64,000 nt of DNA from Parasponia andersonii (Eukaryota > Streptophyta > Magnoliopsida > Rosales > Cannabaceae): positions 1,759,344 through 1,823,343 of the forward strand of contig JXTB01000019.1 of the NCBI GenBank assembly GCA_002914805.1, written 5' to 3'. Positions within the stretch are counted from its first letter, which is position 1. Each line of letters starts with the position of its first letter. Shown one piece after another: positions 34,521-46,325 of the stretch. The position numbers and the translations under genes are program-made. Below the pieces are notes generated by a model, which worked only from the letters and a program-made list of their open reading frames with translations, searched no databases and was not told the DNA's origin.

Positions 34521-36954
34521 CAAATTCTATCTATAACGACTTTTTTTTTTTTTCTCTCACTTTCTCTCCACACCGTCTTTTAAATAAACACCTCCAAAGT
34601 TGGAATATTTCAAAATTTCCTTTTACACACCTTTCACAGAGTACAAAAATACCCATTAGTAAACGTTTTCAGGAAAGGGAAAAAAAAAAAACCTACAGTC
34701 CTTATACTTTAATATTGAAAGACAATATGTTCAAATTAACGAAACTGTAGCGCATATACGTTTGTAGTTTATTGGAAAACGAATATCCTTTAGTCTATTG
34801 TGTAAACAAATCACATTGATTGATCGTGATGTTCTACAGAATGCCATTTTTTCAGAGCCAAATGTCGACATAGTTTTTTTTTTTTTTTTTTTTTTTCTGC
34901 CTTTGCTATTGGGTTACGAGGGACTTCATTGGAATGACAAGAAGCGAGGCGAACCCATCCATGGATAAATAAACACAAAAGGAACGAATAATAAAAACAA
35001 AAAATTTACAAACAAAATCTAATTTACATTATCTTAAATAAAAATAAGAACAAATAAGCATTCATAATGCGAAATAAAGAAATTTTATTTTGTTATAATA
35101 AAAAATAATTGGTTGAGTAAAACACTTCTATATTCGTAGTTTGTTTACCCTTGCTTATAAAACTTAAATTCTATAAAATTTTGATTTCTTTATATTTATA
35201 TTAATGTGTTCGACGGGCCATAAAAAATAAGATTTTATTAATCGATGCTTATGAAGATATTTATGTCAATTTATAAGAAGATATTTGTGTATATAATTAA
35301 TTAATTAGAGGAGGGTCCAAGAAAAAAAATAAAAGAGACAATAGAGGCACCCATGTATAAAATTCGTAATACAAATTAATATATGTCGAATCTTGAACGT
35401 TGGGAACATCTTTTTAAGAGTATTTATAAGAAATTTTTTAATATCAATTTAAAAAATAATCATTTTTTAGTTGATATATTTATTTTATAAGGTAAATTAA
35501 TATTTGAAAAAATGAATCAATTTTTCATAAAATAAATCATATATTTTGATATACTAAAAATGACTAAAAATGAAAAAACGTCGTTTTAAATCATTTTCAA
35601 AATTTAGTTATTTTTTAATAGTGTTTGAAAAACGACTATTTTATAAATTATAATCCAAAATTTGGTCATTTAACTATAAAAACCCCTTTCTTTTAACTGA
35701 AGAAAAGTTTTAAGAATGCTCAAGAACAACTGTCTTAAGGCTTAAGGCTTGGTATTCTGGTAAGGCTCACAAGCTTGAACATGTAAATCTTGTCAATAGC
35801 TGAACTGAACAAAAAAATAATAAATAATAAATTAATAAATAAGAATGCTTCCAAGTTCTAACAAGATGGTTTAATTGTATTATAATTATTCTAATCGAAA
35901 CGATTAGTCTTTCCAGCTTTGCCGAATCTCTCTACCTACCATCAGCTAATTCTAGCCCCATATTGACAATAACATCATTATTCTAGAGATATTCTAGAGA
36001 GAGAGAGAGAGGACAAAAAGGTCCAGCTAAAAGTGTTATGAGCTGATATCGTGAATTATTCTACTCTAAAATAAAGTTTAGCAAATTCAACTAACATGGC
36101 TAACAAAATCAAGAGGGTTTTAAAGAAACGATTCACCTTTCCACCAACTCCCTTCTAAGGAAAAAATAATATTCAGAGCAAAAAAAAAAAAGGAAAAAAT
36201 AATATTCAATAATGTAATTGTGGGGACCATTGTAAATTTGCAATCTAAATGGTCTTAATCATAGCGAGTACTTTTATAATAAATTTCAACAACTATTAAT
36301 TACTAATTATTTTATATGTTGTCACATATATATAGATTACTTGTAGCGTTTAAAGTTGAATTCAAATCCCCCAACAATTAGTTATAAATAAGCGGATATA
36401 ATCCATTTATTAGCAACAAAAACGCAATACATAGAGTAATGAATATTGTTTCAGTTTCAATCAAGTCTAGATTCTTAATAATCATCCACATATGATAAAC
36501 TTATATATGCTACTTACTATCACTATATGTTCCCTTGGAAGGAACAATTATTCTTCTACTTTATCTCATTAATTTTTTACTTTTCACCCTTTTAAAATGT
36601 AGTGTTCTTAGGCTCCGTGATACCCTCTACTTGTAGGGTTGCTCTCTATAAGAAAGAGATGTTTGAACTTCTATGGACTTTATTATTAATATTGTTCTCG
36701 TTTGTGTTCTTTCGCTTTTAACCTTTACCAAAACAAAGCATAAAACTTTACACACTTTAATCATCTTAATAATGAGGCAAGTACAATAACAAGTCACTGA
36801 AATAATTTTATGCAGATTTGTATGATTAATTTGCTACATCAATATCTGAATGCTAGTTTGCCATATCACTAGAAAACTTGAGAATCAAGTTGTAGCATTT
36901 CTTTATGCTATTCCTTGAAAAATAGTTGAGCAAAACTCAAAAAAGAAAAAGTTT
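34521..36954. other. gene-free AT-rich stretch
   Basis: No gene, RNA or recognisable element is seen. There are T runs near 34535 and 34875 and a short (GA)n near 35995-36012. Confidence 0.6.
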
Positions 36955-37384
36955 ACCATTATTACCCAACGTGGGTCCCAATCTATTACTATTTTGGCAT
37001 ATTAATTCTCAAATTTTTTTTGTGGCATTCAAGTGTTAAATATTTTTCTTTTTTATAGTAATGGACTTTTTGGCATATTTTGTCCAATATTCCGTTAAAA
37101 TTCATTTGAATGAGAGAAATTTTGCATTATTAATCTTAATTTTTCAGTTATTTAACAATTTTGTCTCTATTTTTTTGTACTCATATTTTTTATTAACAAT
37201 ATTACACCTGTCTATCTTTCAAAAAATTAAAATTCAAAGATAGATATAAAATAAATAATACATTTAAAAATCAAATTCAAAAAAAAAAATATACTGATAA
37301 ACCTTAGTTTATGTCAAACTATAGTAACTTTATAAACAAAATCAAACTATAGTAACTTTATGAATAAAAAATAATTATTTTATC

Positions 37385-37740
37385 ATTTTTAAAATAAAAA
37401 AAATTCATATACACGCTTTTATACTGGTCAAATTTAACTGAAAATTTACTATATCCATTAAATACTCATGTAATTATGAATGGTTATTCTAAAAATTAAT
37501 TAACTGCAGCAAATAAGCCTGAAAAGTTTTATAGTTTTCCATTAATTATTACATTTTTTAAAACCAAAAAAATTTCACATACATGCCTTTTTACTAGTCA
37601 GATTTGACTGAAAATTTACTACATCTATTAAATGTTCATGTAATTATGAATAATTATTTTAAAAAATTAATTAACTATTTGTAGTAAATAATCCTGGAAA
37701 GTTTTATAGTTTTCTATTAAATATTTATTTCTTTATGTTA
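37385..37740. repeat. ~180-bp tandem duplication in the foldback loop
   Basis: Two copies share TTACTA(T/C)ATC(C/T)ATTAAAT, then CATGTAATTATGAAT and AAAGTTTTATAGTTTTC. The matching ACTG blocks end at 37440 and 37620. Confidence 0.8.
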
Positions 37741-37907
37741 TTGCATCTCTTAATCTTTTGAAAAATTAATTTTTTAGAAATTTCATTTTCTGAAAGATTG
37801 GCAAATATAATATTATTAATTAAAAATATAAGTACAAAAAATAGGGACCAAATTATTAAACAATTAAAAAATCGAGATCAATGGTGTAAAATTTCTCTCA
37901 TTCAAAT

Positions 37908-37980
37908 GAGTTTTAATAGAATCTTGGATTGAATATGATAAAAAAGTTTTAATAGAATCTTGGATTGAATATGATAAAAA
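37908..37980. repeat. 36-bp tandem duplication in the right arm
   Basis: AGTTTTAATAGAATCTTGGA, continuing through TTGAATATGATAAAAA, occurs twice without change. The left arm has only one such unit, so the duplication came after the inverted repeat formed. Confidence 0.9.
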
Positions 37981-38090
37981 GACCAATAGTGCTAAAAAGA
38001 GAAACATTTAGTACTTAAATACCACAAAAAACGGTTGATGACTAATATGCTAAAATGGTAATATGTTGAGGACCAATAGTGCCATTAACC

Positions 38091-40328
38091 TTACTTCTAA
38101 CTTGAGATTCAAGTAGCATCTCTTCATGCCATTTTTTGAAAAATAGCTAAAACTTAACAATAAGGAAATTAAAGTTTGGGGCTTATACAAATATGATCAA
38201 ATTTTGGATCTAATTTAAATAAATATCTCTTTGTCAAATATTATAGCAAAATATCCGGTATATATGTCTATGTACCAAGTATAAAATTTTATATACCAAG
38301 TACAAACATTATATATCCAGTACATTTCAATACAATAACTGAATTTGGTAAATAAATATATTTACCAAGTATAAAAATATATATATACCTGAACATTTAG
38401 TTATATAATTTTAAAATTGAACATCTATTTAATTAAATTTAAAATATTTGGTCATTGACCTGAATTTTTCTTAAAGTTATTCATCATTCCTTTTTTCGAA
38501 ATCATTATTCTTTTCACCCTGGCCTTGTTTTACATCGTGATGCAAGAAAGCATAAATTAACATTATCCGAAGAACCAAAAATTGAGAGATAGTCACACAA
38601 ATAAAATGAAACTTGAGTTCATTTGACCAATTAATAAATCTTCTTCGTTTGGTTAACTATTTAAAAGAACATGGTTTATTTATAAACAAATAAATATATA
38701 CATTTGGGCCGTACTTGGATATACTTTCAATTTTTTGTTTATAAACATTGAAAACAAAATTTTGCATGTTTTTAAATTTCAAAAATAAGAAACTTGCTTA
38801 GTAACAGACCAAGTCACTTTTAATTTTTAAAATAAAAACATGAACATGCTTGGTAACTATAAATTAATTTAGAAAAATATCATTTAAAAAATTTATTTAG
38901 AAAAATACCACTCACAAAATACTTTTTAAATTTATATTTAGCACAATATCAGTTTTAAATATTTACAAAATACCACTTTAAAAATTTTATTTAGAAAAAC
39001 CACTTTCTGGGTTTACTTTTTGTTTAGAAATCTTTTTTTTTTGATGAAAAATTTTCAATTTCCATTATTTTTTTAAATAGAAAACAAAAGCAATTTTATC
39101 AAGCATATTTTCTAAAAGAATTTTTAAATGTTTGGTTATTCAAACAGAAAACAGAAAATGAGAGTGTCATAAATTTGATCTCATTCTTAATTTATTTGGT
39201 TCTTAAATTTTCTCTAGCATTTTTAAGCATCATTTCGGTCGAATCCCAAAAATTGTACCATGAACTTTTGATCTAGTCATTGTAAATTTCGTCTTTTTGG
39301 AAGGATTAACAGTAATTATAAAATAAATGAAGTTCATGAACTGTAAGTTAAACTCGACAGTTAATTTATTAGCTTCATGAATAACGATCACTAATGTTGT
39401 AACCTTGGAAAGTAATGCCAAAGTGCCAGGACATCAATTTACACAATTGTAGTTCGTAAATGGTGAATGTGAATAATGCAGAGAATATGATGAGTCCGAT
39501 TTGGAGATTGGAGAAAGGATTCGATATATTTATATTTATAGAAGTTTAATTAACAGAACTTTTTAAAATAATCAATTAATTAAATAAAAAATACTAAACC
39601 CATTTTTTTCTCTCTCTCTTTTACACTATTTAATTTCGACACATAGATTCTATTATTTAGTTTAATATTTTAATAATAAAAGAATCTATACATCAAGTAA
39701 TAAAATTGAGAAAATATAAAAAAAATTAAAAAAAAAACGGCTAATTTTTTGAATATTTATTTTGGATATTAAATTTTGGTTGAACAAAGTGAGACATATA
39801 ATTTTGAACAAACAACAAAATAATGTTAAAAATACTCGGAGTCTACGCTTAAGTTATGTTTTTTTAACCCCTTCATTAATTTAAATAATAACCAGATTAA
39901 AAAAATAAAATAAAATAAAACAGTAACATTTTGTGGTGAGTCGATTTGCAGCTCTAATGTTTGACCAGTCTAGTCTGTCTCTTACTAGAGTAGAGGGAGA
40001 CCAAAGCAAAGCATATATGAGTAAACTATTTCTTCTGTCCTATGAACATAACGCACCGTGCTCCGCAACTCACTCTGCCACAGATCACAAGGGTATATGT
40101 CTCCTCGTTTACTTTTGTTTTTTCTTGTTTTTTTCGTTTTTAAAAATTCGTTCTCCATTGTTTTCGAGAACTGTTTTTTTCATTTTTGTGTTTCCAGAAC
40201 TAAAATATTCATTTCATTTTTTTTCTTCTCTGAATTCTAGGCATGATTGGGTTCCAGTCTCCCGTCGTTTTTAAAATCAGGAACCAGAAGGTGCCTTCCT
40301 TAGGCTTCTACTACTGATCCCAATAAAC
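38091..40328. other. intergenic sequence and 5' flank of the GUX-like gene
   Basis: No gene is seen. At 38860-39010 there are repeated TTTAGAAAAATACCACT tracts like those flanking the phased GTTAC elements, so this may be a fragment of that family. The less AT-rich part after about 39930 should be promoter and 5' UTR of the GUX-like gene. Confidence 0.5.
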
Positions 40329-43300
40329 ATGAGAGGACCTTCTTCCAGTCCTGTCGAGCCTCGACTCCGCTTGTCCGCTTCAACCAAGTCTAGTCTTTCT
40401 CTCTCTCTCTCTCGATCTCCTTTGATTTCTTTTCTGGGTTTTGTTTGAATTTCATTATGGAGTATGATAAAAGTTCTTAATTAGCATTTGAAGTAAGTCT
40501 CATGCATGCAGTTACTAGTTTACATGTATATAATGTAACATAATTTGGATCATGTAGGATATAGATCTTTAGAATTCTGTGAAATTTTTGCTGGGTGGTT
40601 TCTAATTTGGCTCATCTTTCTTATATATGTATATATGCATCTAATAAGCTTGTTTATTAAATAAAAACTACCTTGTTTCTTAGTTTGGTTTCTGAAATTT
40701 TAGTCGTGTATCTGAGGTTGGTCTTTGCCATGTAAATCAGTTATTTCATTATCTGATCCGGCTGTTGAAGTGTTTGACCTTTTTTTTTTTTTTTTTCCCT
40801 TTCTTTTTCTGGGCTCTACTGCAAGGTTTGCTGTAATGGGTTGTTGGGTTTATGTAAAATTGCATGTGATTGTATATGCTTATGTGATTTTTTATAAATT
40901 AGGTGTTGATTTGGTTTCTAGGAGAAAATTGGGCATAAGTGCCTTCTAAATCTGCCTTTTTCATAATACAAGAATGACATTCACGGAAATGAATCTTGCA
41001 GTTGAGTTGGGTTTTTGTATGCACGAAATATAGCCATTTTTTTTGGGTTTCTAATTTATGAGTAAGTTATGCAACTTAAACCAATTTGTGCCTGATTCGA
41101 GTTAAAGAAATTATTAGCTGTACTAGTTTCCGACAGATTTCACCCTTGCTGTATTTTTTTTTAATTTTAAATAATTCTGATATTGTTGTGTATGCACATC
41201 ATATGTCTGTATCCGCCTTTGTTCTTCTAAACCAAACTTTGTCTTTTGTCAAATGTGTTTGGTGAATGGTGTAGGCTAGGCTGTGAATAAGGACTTTTTT
41301 GAAAGGGACTTGTTTTTCAGATTATCTGTCCGTACCAGCTAAGTGTTGTTCTCCAAATTTGTATTTAGAAAGCGATGACCTAGACTCGGGAGGAAAATCG
41401 TTAAACTCCACAACCGCTGTGATCTGGTGTAGAAGCCATTCAATGTTGCTCCTTCCTTGTCTCTAGCATTCCTGGTCTAGCCAACAATTACTACAGTACC
41501 TAATAATGGGAAAAAAATATTTCTGTCGGTCATGATAGTTTTAAGATCATTCTTACACCATTCTTTGTTTAATTTTTCCCCAATGGCTTAAGTTTTGCGG
41601 TTTTAGAGGTACTCAACTGGGTGAAAATGAAGACAATTCAATGTGGCTATGTTTTGAATTTTTGAATATTTAACTCTTGTAATATGTGATGAGTTGATTA
41701 TCTTTCTAATTCAAGTAATGGAAAATCGTCTTCAACAATGCTGCTTGCTGTTCAATTTTGTTGTTGCTTGGGTTGCTCTTTGCACTCTCTTTTACCTGCT
41801 ACAAAACTGCTCACGAAGTTCTGATTGATTTTTACAGTGAAGACATGAACAAAAGAAGACCTCAGAGAAATAGAGTTTTTGGACATTTTGAAAAGGCTTT
41901 CCGCATTCCTGTTCAAGATCGGAATTTAAACTACAAGCCTACCTTGAAACTTGTGCTTATCATTATATCTTTGGGCACTTTTGTGACTCTCTTCCTTGCT
42001 CCAGCAGTTTATAATACAGAACATCTATCAAATTCTCTATCCAGGTATGTTTAATCTGCTTCTCAACTTGCTTTCATTTCTTGTTACCAGTTTTTTGTTT
42101 CTCTGTTTGGTTCAGTGATTAGGCTGCCTTACATTAGTACTTTTCCACTTCCTAAATCCCTCCCTACCTTTTGAGATTTTAACTGCCCTGAACCACTTTG
42201 CCACATCATAGTTCATGTTAACGTCAGTGCGTAATACTTTTAAATGCCCTGGAGAATATATCATAGGTTTACTTTTCATTGTCGAATTCCAAAACTCACC
42301 TGGGTCAAACTAAAACCCCACAGATCATCCGGTTTATTTGATGTGATAATATCTTAAAGAAGGTTACTGTATGCAGGCCTAGTTCTCTAGAGAGATGGAT
42401 AGGAGAGGGTGCCGCTGCAGATTTACGTTATGTTTCATCATTAGACATCAACTGGGACCAAATCTCGGACACCTTAGAGAAACTGACTGACAAGGATACG
42501 TATAAGGGAATTGGCCTATTAAACTTTAATAACAGTGAGATTCAACAATGGAATCAGTTGATACCTGATGCTGAACATGTTGTTCTCCATCTGGACCATG
42601 TGTCACACAATACAACATGGGAGTCGTTGTACCCTGAATGGATAGATGAGGAAGAAGATTTTGACATTCCTACCTGTCCTTCTGTACCCAAGATCCAAGT
42701 TCCTGGAAAACCACGAGTTGATGTTATTGCCGTCAAGCTCCCCTGCAACAAGTCAGGGAGGTGGTCAAGAGATGTGGTTCGTTTGCACTTGCAGCTTGAA
42801 GCAGCAAGGCTTGCTGCATCTGCCAGAGGGTATCATCCTGTATATGTGCTTTTGGTGACCGAGTGCTTTCCAATCCCAAATCTATTTACTTGTAAAGATC
42901 TTGTCACACGAGAAGGGGATGCATGGCTATATGAACCAGATCGTAATAAACTGAGAGAGAAGGTACAGCTCCCCGTCGGATCATGTGAACTTGCAGTTCC
43001 TCTCAAGGCTAAAGGTCAGACTTCGGAAATTCTCTTTATGTTGCTATTATAAATTTCTCCTTGGGTTCTTTTAGTTATAGTTTTTAACTGCTGTTCCACC
43101 TCTCTCTTTCATTCTTTCTTCTCCCCTTTCCTTATAACTATGTTCAGAAGTTTTAGCTAAAATCTTTAGTTTTAGAGTACGCTAGTTCATCCATACAGAC
43201 ATTGTTGTCTGAACATTCACAGCCATATTTCTGTGGTATGCTTTATGAGTGACATGTAAAAGGTCATGAATTGCTTCAGTTACCTGTAATGAGCTAACTG

Positions 43301-44515
43301 TAACCATTAGGACATCCTTTTATACCATTTGTTAGAGGAAATGGTTCAAAATTTCCTGTTATTTTTCTTATTGAGACTACAGTCGCAGGATTGGCAGGAT
43401 TTCTTCGAAGTGTATTTTTCTTTTTGGTATTTAGCTGTATGGCATTCTGAAGAGGGAGAAAACTAACAATATAATTATAAGCAGAAAACTTTCACTCGCA
43501 AAGAGCACACAGGGAAGCATATGCTACAATCCTGCACTCTGCCCATGTATATGTTTGTGGGGCCATTGTTGCAGCACAGAGCATACGGATGGCTGGTTCA
43601 ACGCGAGATCTCGTGATACTTGTTGATGAAACAATTAGTAACTATCACCGAGGAGGGTTGGAGGCTGCTGGGTGGAAGATTCACACGATCCAAAGGATTA
43701 GGAACCCAAAAGCTGAACCCGAGGCGTACAATGAGTGGAACTACAGCAAATTCCGTCTGTGGCAGTTGACGGAATACGACAAGATAATTTTCATTGATGC
43801 TGACTTGCTTATACTTAGGAATATTGATTTCTTGTTTGAGATGCCAGAAATATCGGCCACAGGAAACAATGCTACTCTGTTCAATTCAGGTGTGATGGTT
43901 GTTGAACCATCAAATTGTACATTCCAGCTGCTCATGGATCATATTAATGAAATTGTGTCCTATAATGGTGGTGACCAAGGGTACTTCAATGAGATCTTTA
44001 CATGGTGGCATAGGATCCCAAGACACATGAACTTCTTAAAGCACTTCTGGGAAGGTGATGAACCAGAGAAAAAGGCGATGAAAACCCGACTCTTTGGAGC
44101 TGATCCACCAATTCTTTACGTCTTACACTATCTGGGAAATAAACCATGGATTTGCTTCCGGGACTATGATTGCAACTGGAATGTTGACATTCTGCAGGAG
44201 TTTGCGAGTGATATTGCCCACAAAACGTGGTGGAAAGTGCATGATGCCATGCCAGAAAACTTGCACAAGTACTGTTTACTTCGGTCCAAGCAGAAGGCTG
44301 CATTGGAGTGGGATCGAAGGCAGGCAGAGAAAGCAAATTACACAGACCGTCACTGGAAAATTAAGATAAAAGACAAGCGTTTGACAACATGTTTCGAGGA
44401 TTTCTGTTTCTGGGAGAGCATGTTGTGGCACTGGGGTGAAAAGAACTGGACAGACAATGCAACTGTTACTCCAGCACCGCCTGCGGTTACTAAAGCATCA
44501 CTCATTTCTTCATAA
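40329..44515 (+). CDS. GUX3: GT8 glucuronosyltransferase, GUX/PGSIP family
   Basis: Four exons: 40329-40387, 41838-42044, 42377-43014 and 43485-44515. Borders are AA|GTCTAG, TTACAG|T, CAG|GTATG, GCAG|G, AAAG|GTCAG and AGCAG|AA. All joins are in frame and the product is 644 residues. It is a type II Golgi protein: a short basic N-terminus (NKRRPQRNR), one membrane span at about residues 57-78, then the lumenal domain. The GT8 catalytic part has WNYSKFRLWQLTEYDKIIF, the metal-binding DAD at 406-408 in FIDADLLIL, LFNSGVMV, and HYLGNKPW. GUX enzymes add glucuronic acid side chains to xylan from UDP-glucuronate. Assignment to GUX3 (PGSIP2) rather than GUX1 rests on gene order and is tentative. The gene looks intact. 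Confidence 0.9.
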
Positions 44516-44793
44516 CTTGAAATTCATTTTTATTTTCTTCATACTTGTACACTTAATTTAGACGATACAGTTCATTATGTTTTTCAATATAATATTTCAT
44601 TGTATCTTAAGTTATAATATTACTCATTCTTCTTAAATGGATTATGCTCATTCTTCAATGTAAGTGGCAGATTTTGGATGTTCGGAAGGCTTTTGGGGCT
44701 GCATTGAATGAGAACATCTTTCCTAGTTTCTCAAGTGCTCTGGTAACTGAGAATTAGAAACTATTATCAAACATTCCAGAATTCAAAACACAC
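44516..44793. other. 3' flank of the GUX-like gene
   Basis: AT-rich 3' UTR-type sequence, with AATATAATATTTC near 44590 as a possible polyadenylation context. Nothing else is seen. Confidence 0.5.
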
Positions 44794-45355
44794 TGTTGCT
44801 TGCGGCTGTCGGTTAATTAAGGTGTTTAGGAAAATACGAGTTCCAGTTGTACGGTATTTGTTATTTGGTTAATATAGGAATCTAATTAAAGAAAGTTAAA
44901 GACTTTTTTATTTTATTTTCTTTTTAATTTAGAACTCGTGGTTAGGCATGTGAGAGAATCTAACATTCATATGTTACTTTTCTATAAATAGGCCTTTATT
45001 CTCTCATAATTTTAAGAGACGCATTGAAAGAGCTAGATGAGAACAATGTGACCTTGACGAGGGATTCTAGGATAGTGAAAAGTTTAGACTGGATAATTAT
45101 TGGTTCTTTGGGTTTTTAGATTAGTGAAAACTAAAAGTGTAATTATGGGCTTTTGGATAGACAGAAATTGTAGAGTGTCAATTGTTCTGTTTCTTAGTGA
45201 ATTTTTTTGGTGATAATCTCTCCAGTATGCAACTTATATTTTGTAACTGAATCATATTAATACTTATGTTATTTATTTTTTTATATGTACAATTAGATCT
45301 AAATTCACTCTAGAATTTATATTAATATTGTATTCTTGATTTTATGAGTGTTACA
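44794..45355. mobile_element. solo LTR, 562 bp, with flanking direct repeat
   Basis: It begins TGTTGCTTGCGG and ends GAGTGTTACA. The flanks 44786-44793 and 45356-45363 are both AAACACAC. A plus-strand TATA box, TTCTATAAATAGGCC, lies near 44985, as in copia-type LTRs. There is no internal domain, primer site or second LTR. The 8-bp flank match is longer than the usual 5 bp, perhaps by chance in an AC-rich target. Confidence 0.65.
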
Positions 45356-46325
45356 AAACACACTTTAGCTTGTTTGGAAATAACTCGTTTTAAAACGCAT
45401 GAGGAGGGGGGTTTTGTCAATTAGATCCCCACCCCTCTCTCTCTCTCTCCCAATATTAGATGTTTTAGTGGCGAAATTGAAACTTTCATGCTTTAATTTC
45501 TTATGTAATAATCTTAAAGGGTGAAGCGTAGTTTTTAAAAATTTAAGATTATAAATTATTTAAAATAAACAAACTAAAGTGGATATATTATATATTGACC
45601 CTTCAAATATTTTGTACTTTTATCCCAATAGCTTTTCTGTTATTATTTGTCTCGTATCACTGAGTTTTTTTGTTAAAATAAATCATCATATTTAATGAAG
45701 TTTGAAATTTATGACCAGTCGAATAGATATTGTTTCAAATATAATAATTGTATAAATAATTTGATAATAGATGTTCTTTAAATTCTTCTTTAAATTCTAT
45801 TTCGAACCTAGATTTTTTTTAAGAAAGAAATAATTTCAAGAGATTCTATTTTTTTTTTTGTTTGGATCAGACAAAAAATTAAAAATAGTTTTCTTTTTTT
45901 TTTTTTTTTTTTGGAAAAAGGTATAATTTGATTTAATCTCATTTTTAGTATATATAATTTAGATTATATAAAAATATACATTAAAATATAATTTTTTTTG
46001 TAAATTTAACCATAGTTTGTATAAAATTGTTCAAATTTGATCCATAATATATTAATCCGCAAGTATACACGACGTCGAATCACGAGTTTGAGTTCTTTTT
46101 TTACTATTTCTCATTCATCTTCGAGTCTCGCCCTCTTAACTCACAAGCTCCCACTCAGAGCTTCGTCTCTCTCTCTCACACTTCTTTTTTTTTAAGTGAG
46201 ATTTAATTCAAAGTTTGAACTTCTGACCACTTAAACTGACGCACACATCTCTCGTCCAACTGAGCTAATTGGCGTCGCCCTGACTCGAACCGGAGACCTT
46301 CCATCAATGAAATAATCAAAATAAA
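45356..46325. other. intergenic sequence and 5' flank of the RimP-like gene
   Basis: AT-rich, with T runs and a (CT)n near 45435-45450. From about 46080 it becomes less AT-rich and includes a SINE-like head listed separately. The last part should be the 5' UTR of the next gene. Confidence 0.5.
46195..46291 (-). mobile_element. tRNA-derived SINE-like sequence
   Basis: On the minus strand TTAGCTCAGTTGG (46256-46268) matches the polymerase III A box, and AAGTTCAAACTTTG (46209-46222) is close to a B box at a suitable distance. A second T-arm-like GGTTCGAGTC lies just upstream (46282-46291). An A-rich tract follows. It does not fold into a full tRNA that I can see, so a SINE remnant is more likely than a tRNA gene. 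Confidence 0.5.

Larger units (their letters stand above)
36955..38090. mobile_element. foldback element with ~300-bp arms, ~1.1 kb
   Basis: The arms 36955-37260 and 37780-38090 are inverted copies. Shared tracts include TCATTTGAATGAGAGAAATT, a stretch around TTTTTTGTACT(C/T)ATATTTTT, and TATTACTATTTTGGCATATT against TATTACCATTTTAGCATATT. The loop holds a ~180-bp tandem duplication, and the right arm a 36-bp one. There is no coding sequence. It fits a non-autonomous DNA transposon. Confidence 0.75.

Noticed and set aside
41758..41837. ATG at 41758 extending GUX exon 2 upstream
   Set aside because: The acceptor TTTTTACAG at 41837 and the in-frame join to the exon at 40329 give the family's usual start. 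The upstream part is intron.
42554..44369. Frames antisense or out of frame across the GUX exons
   Set aside because: They are shadows of the GT8 coding sequence.
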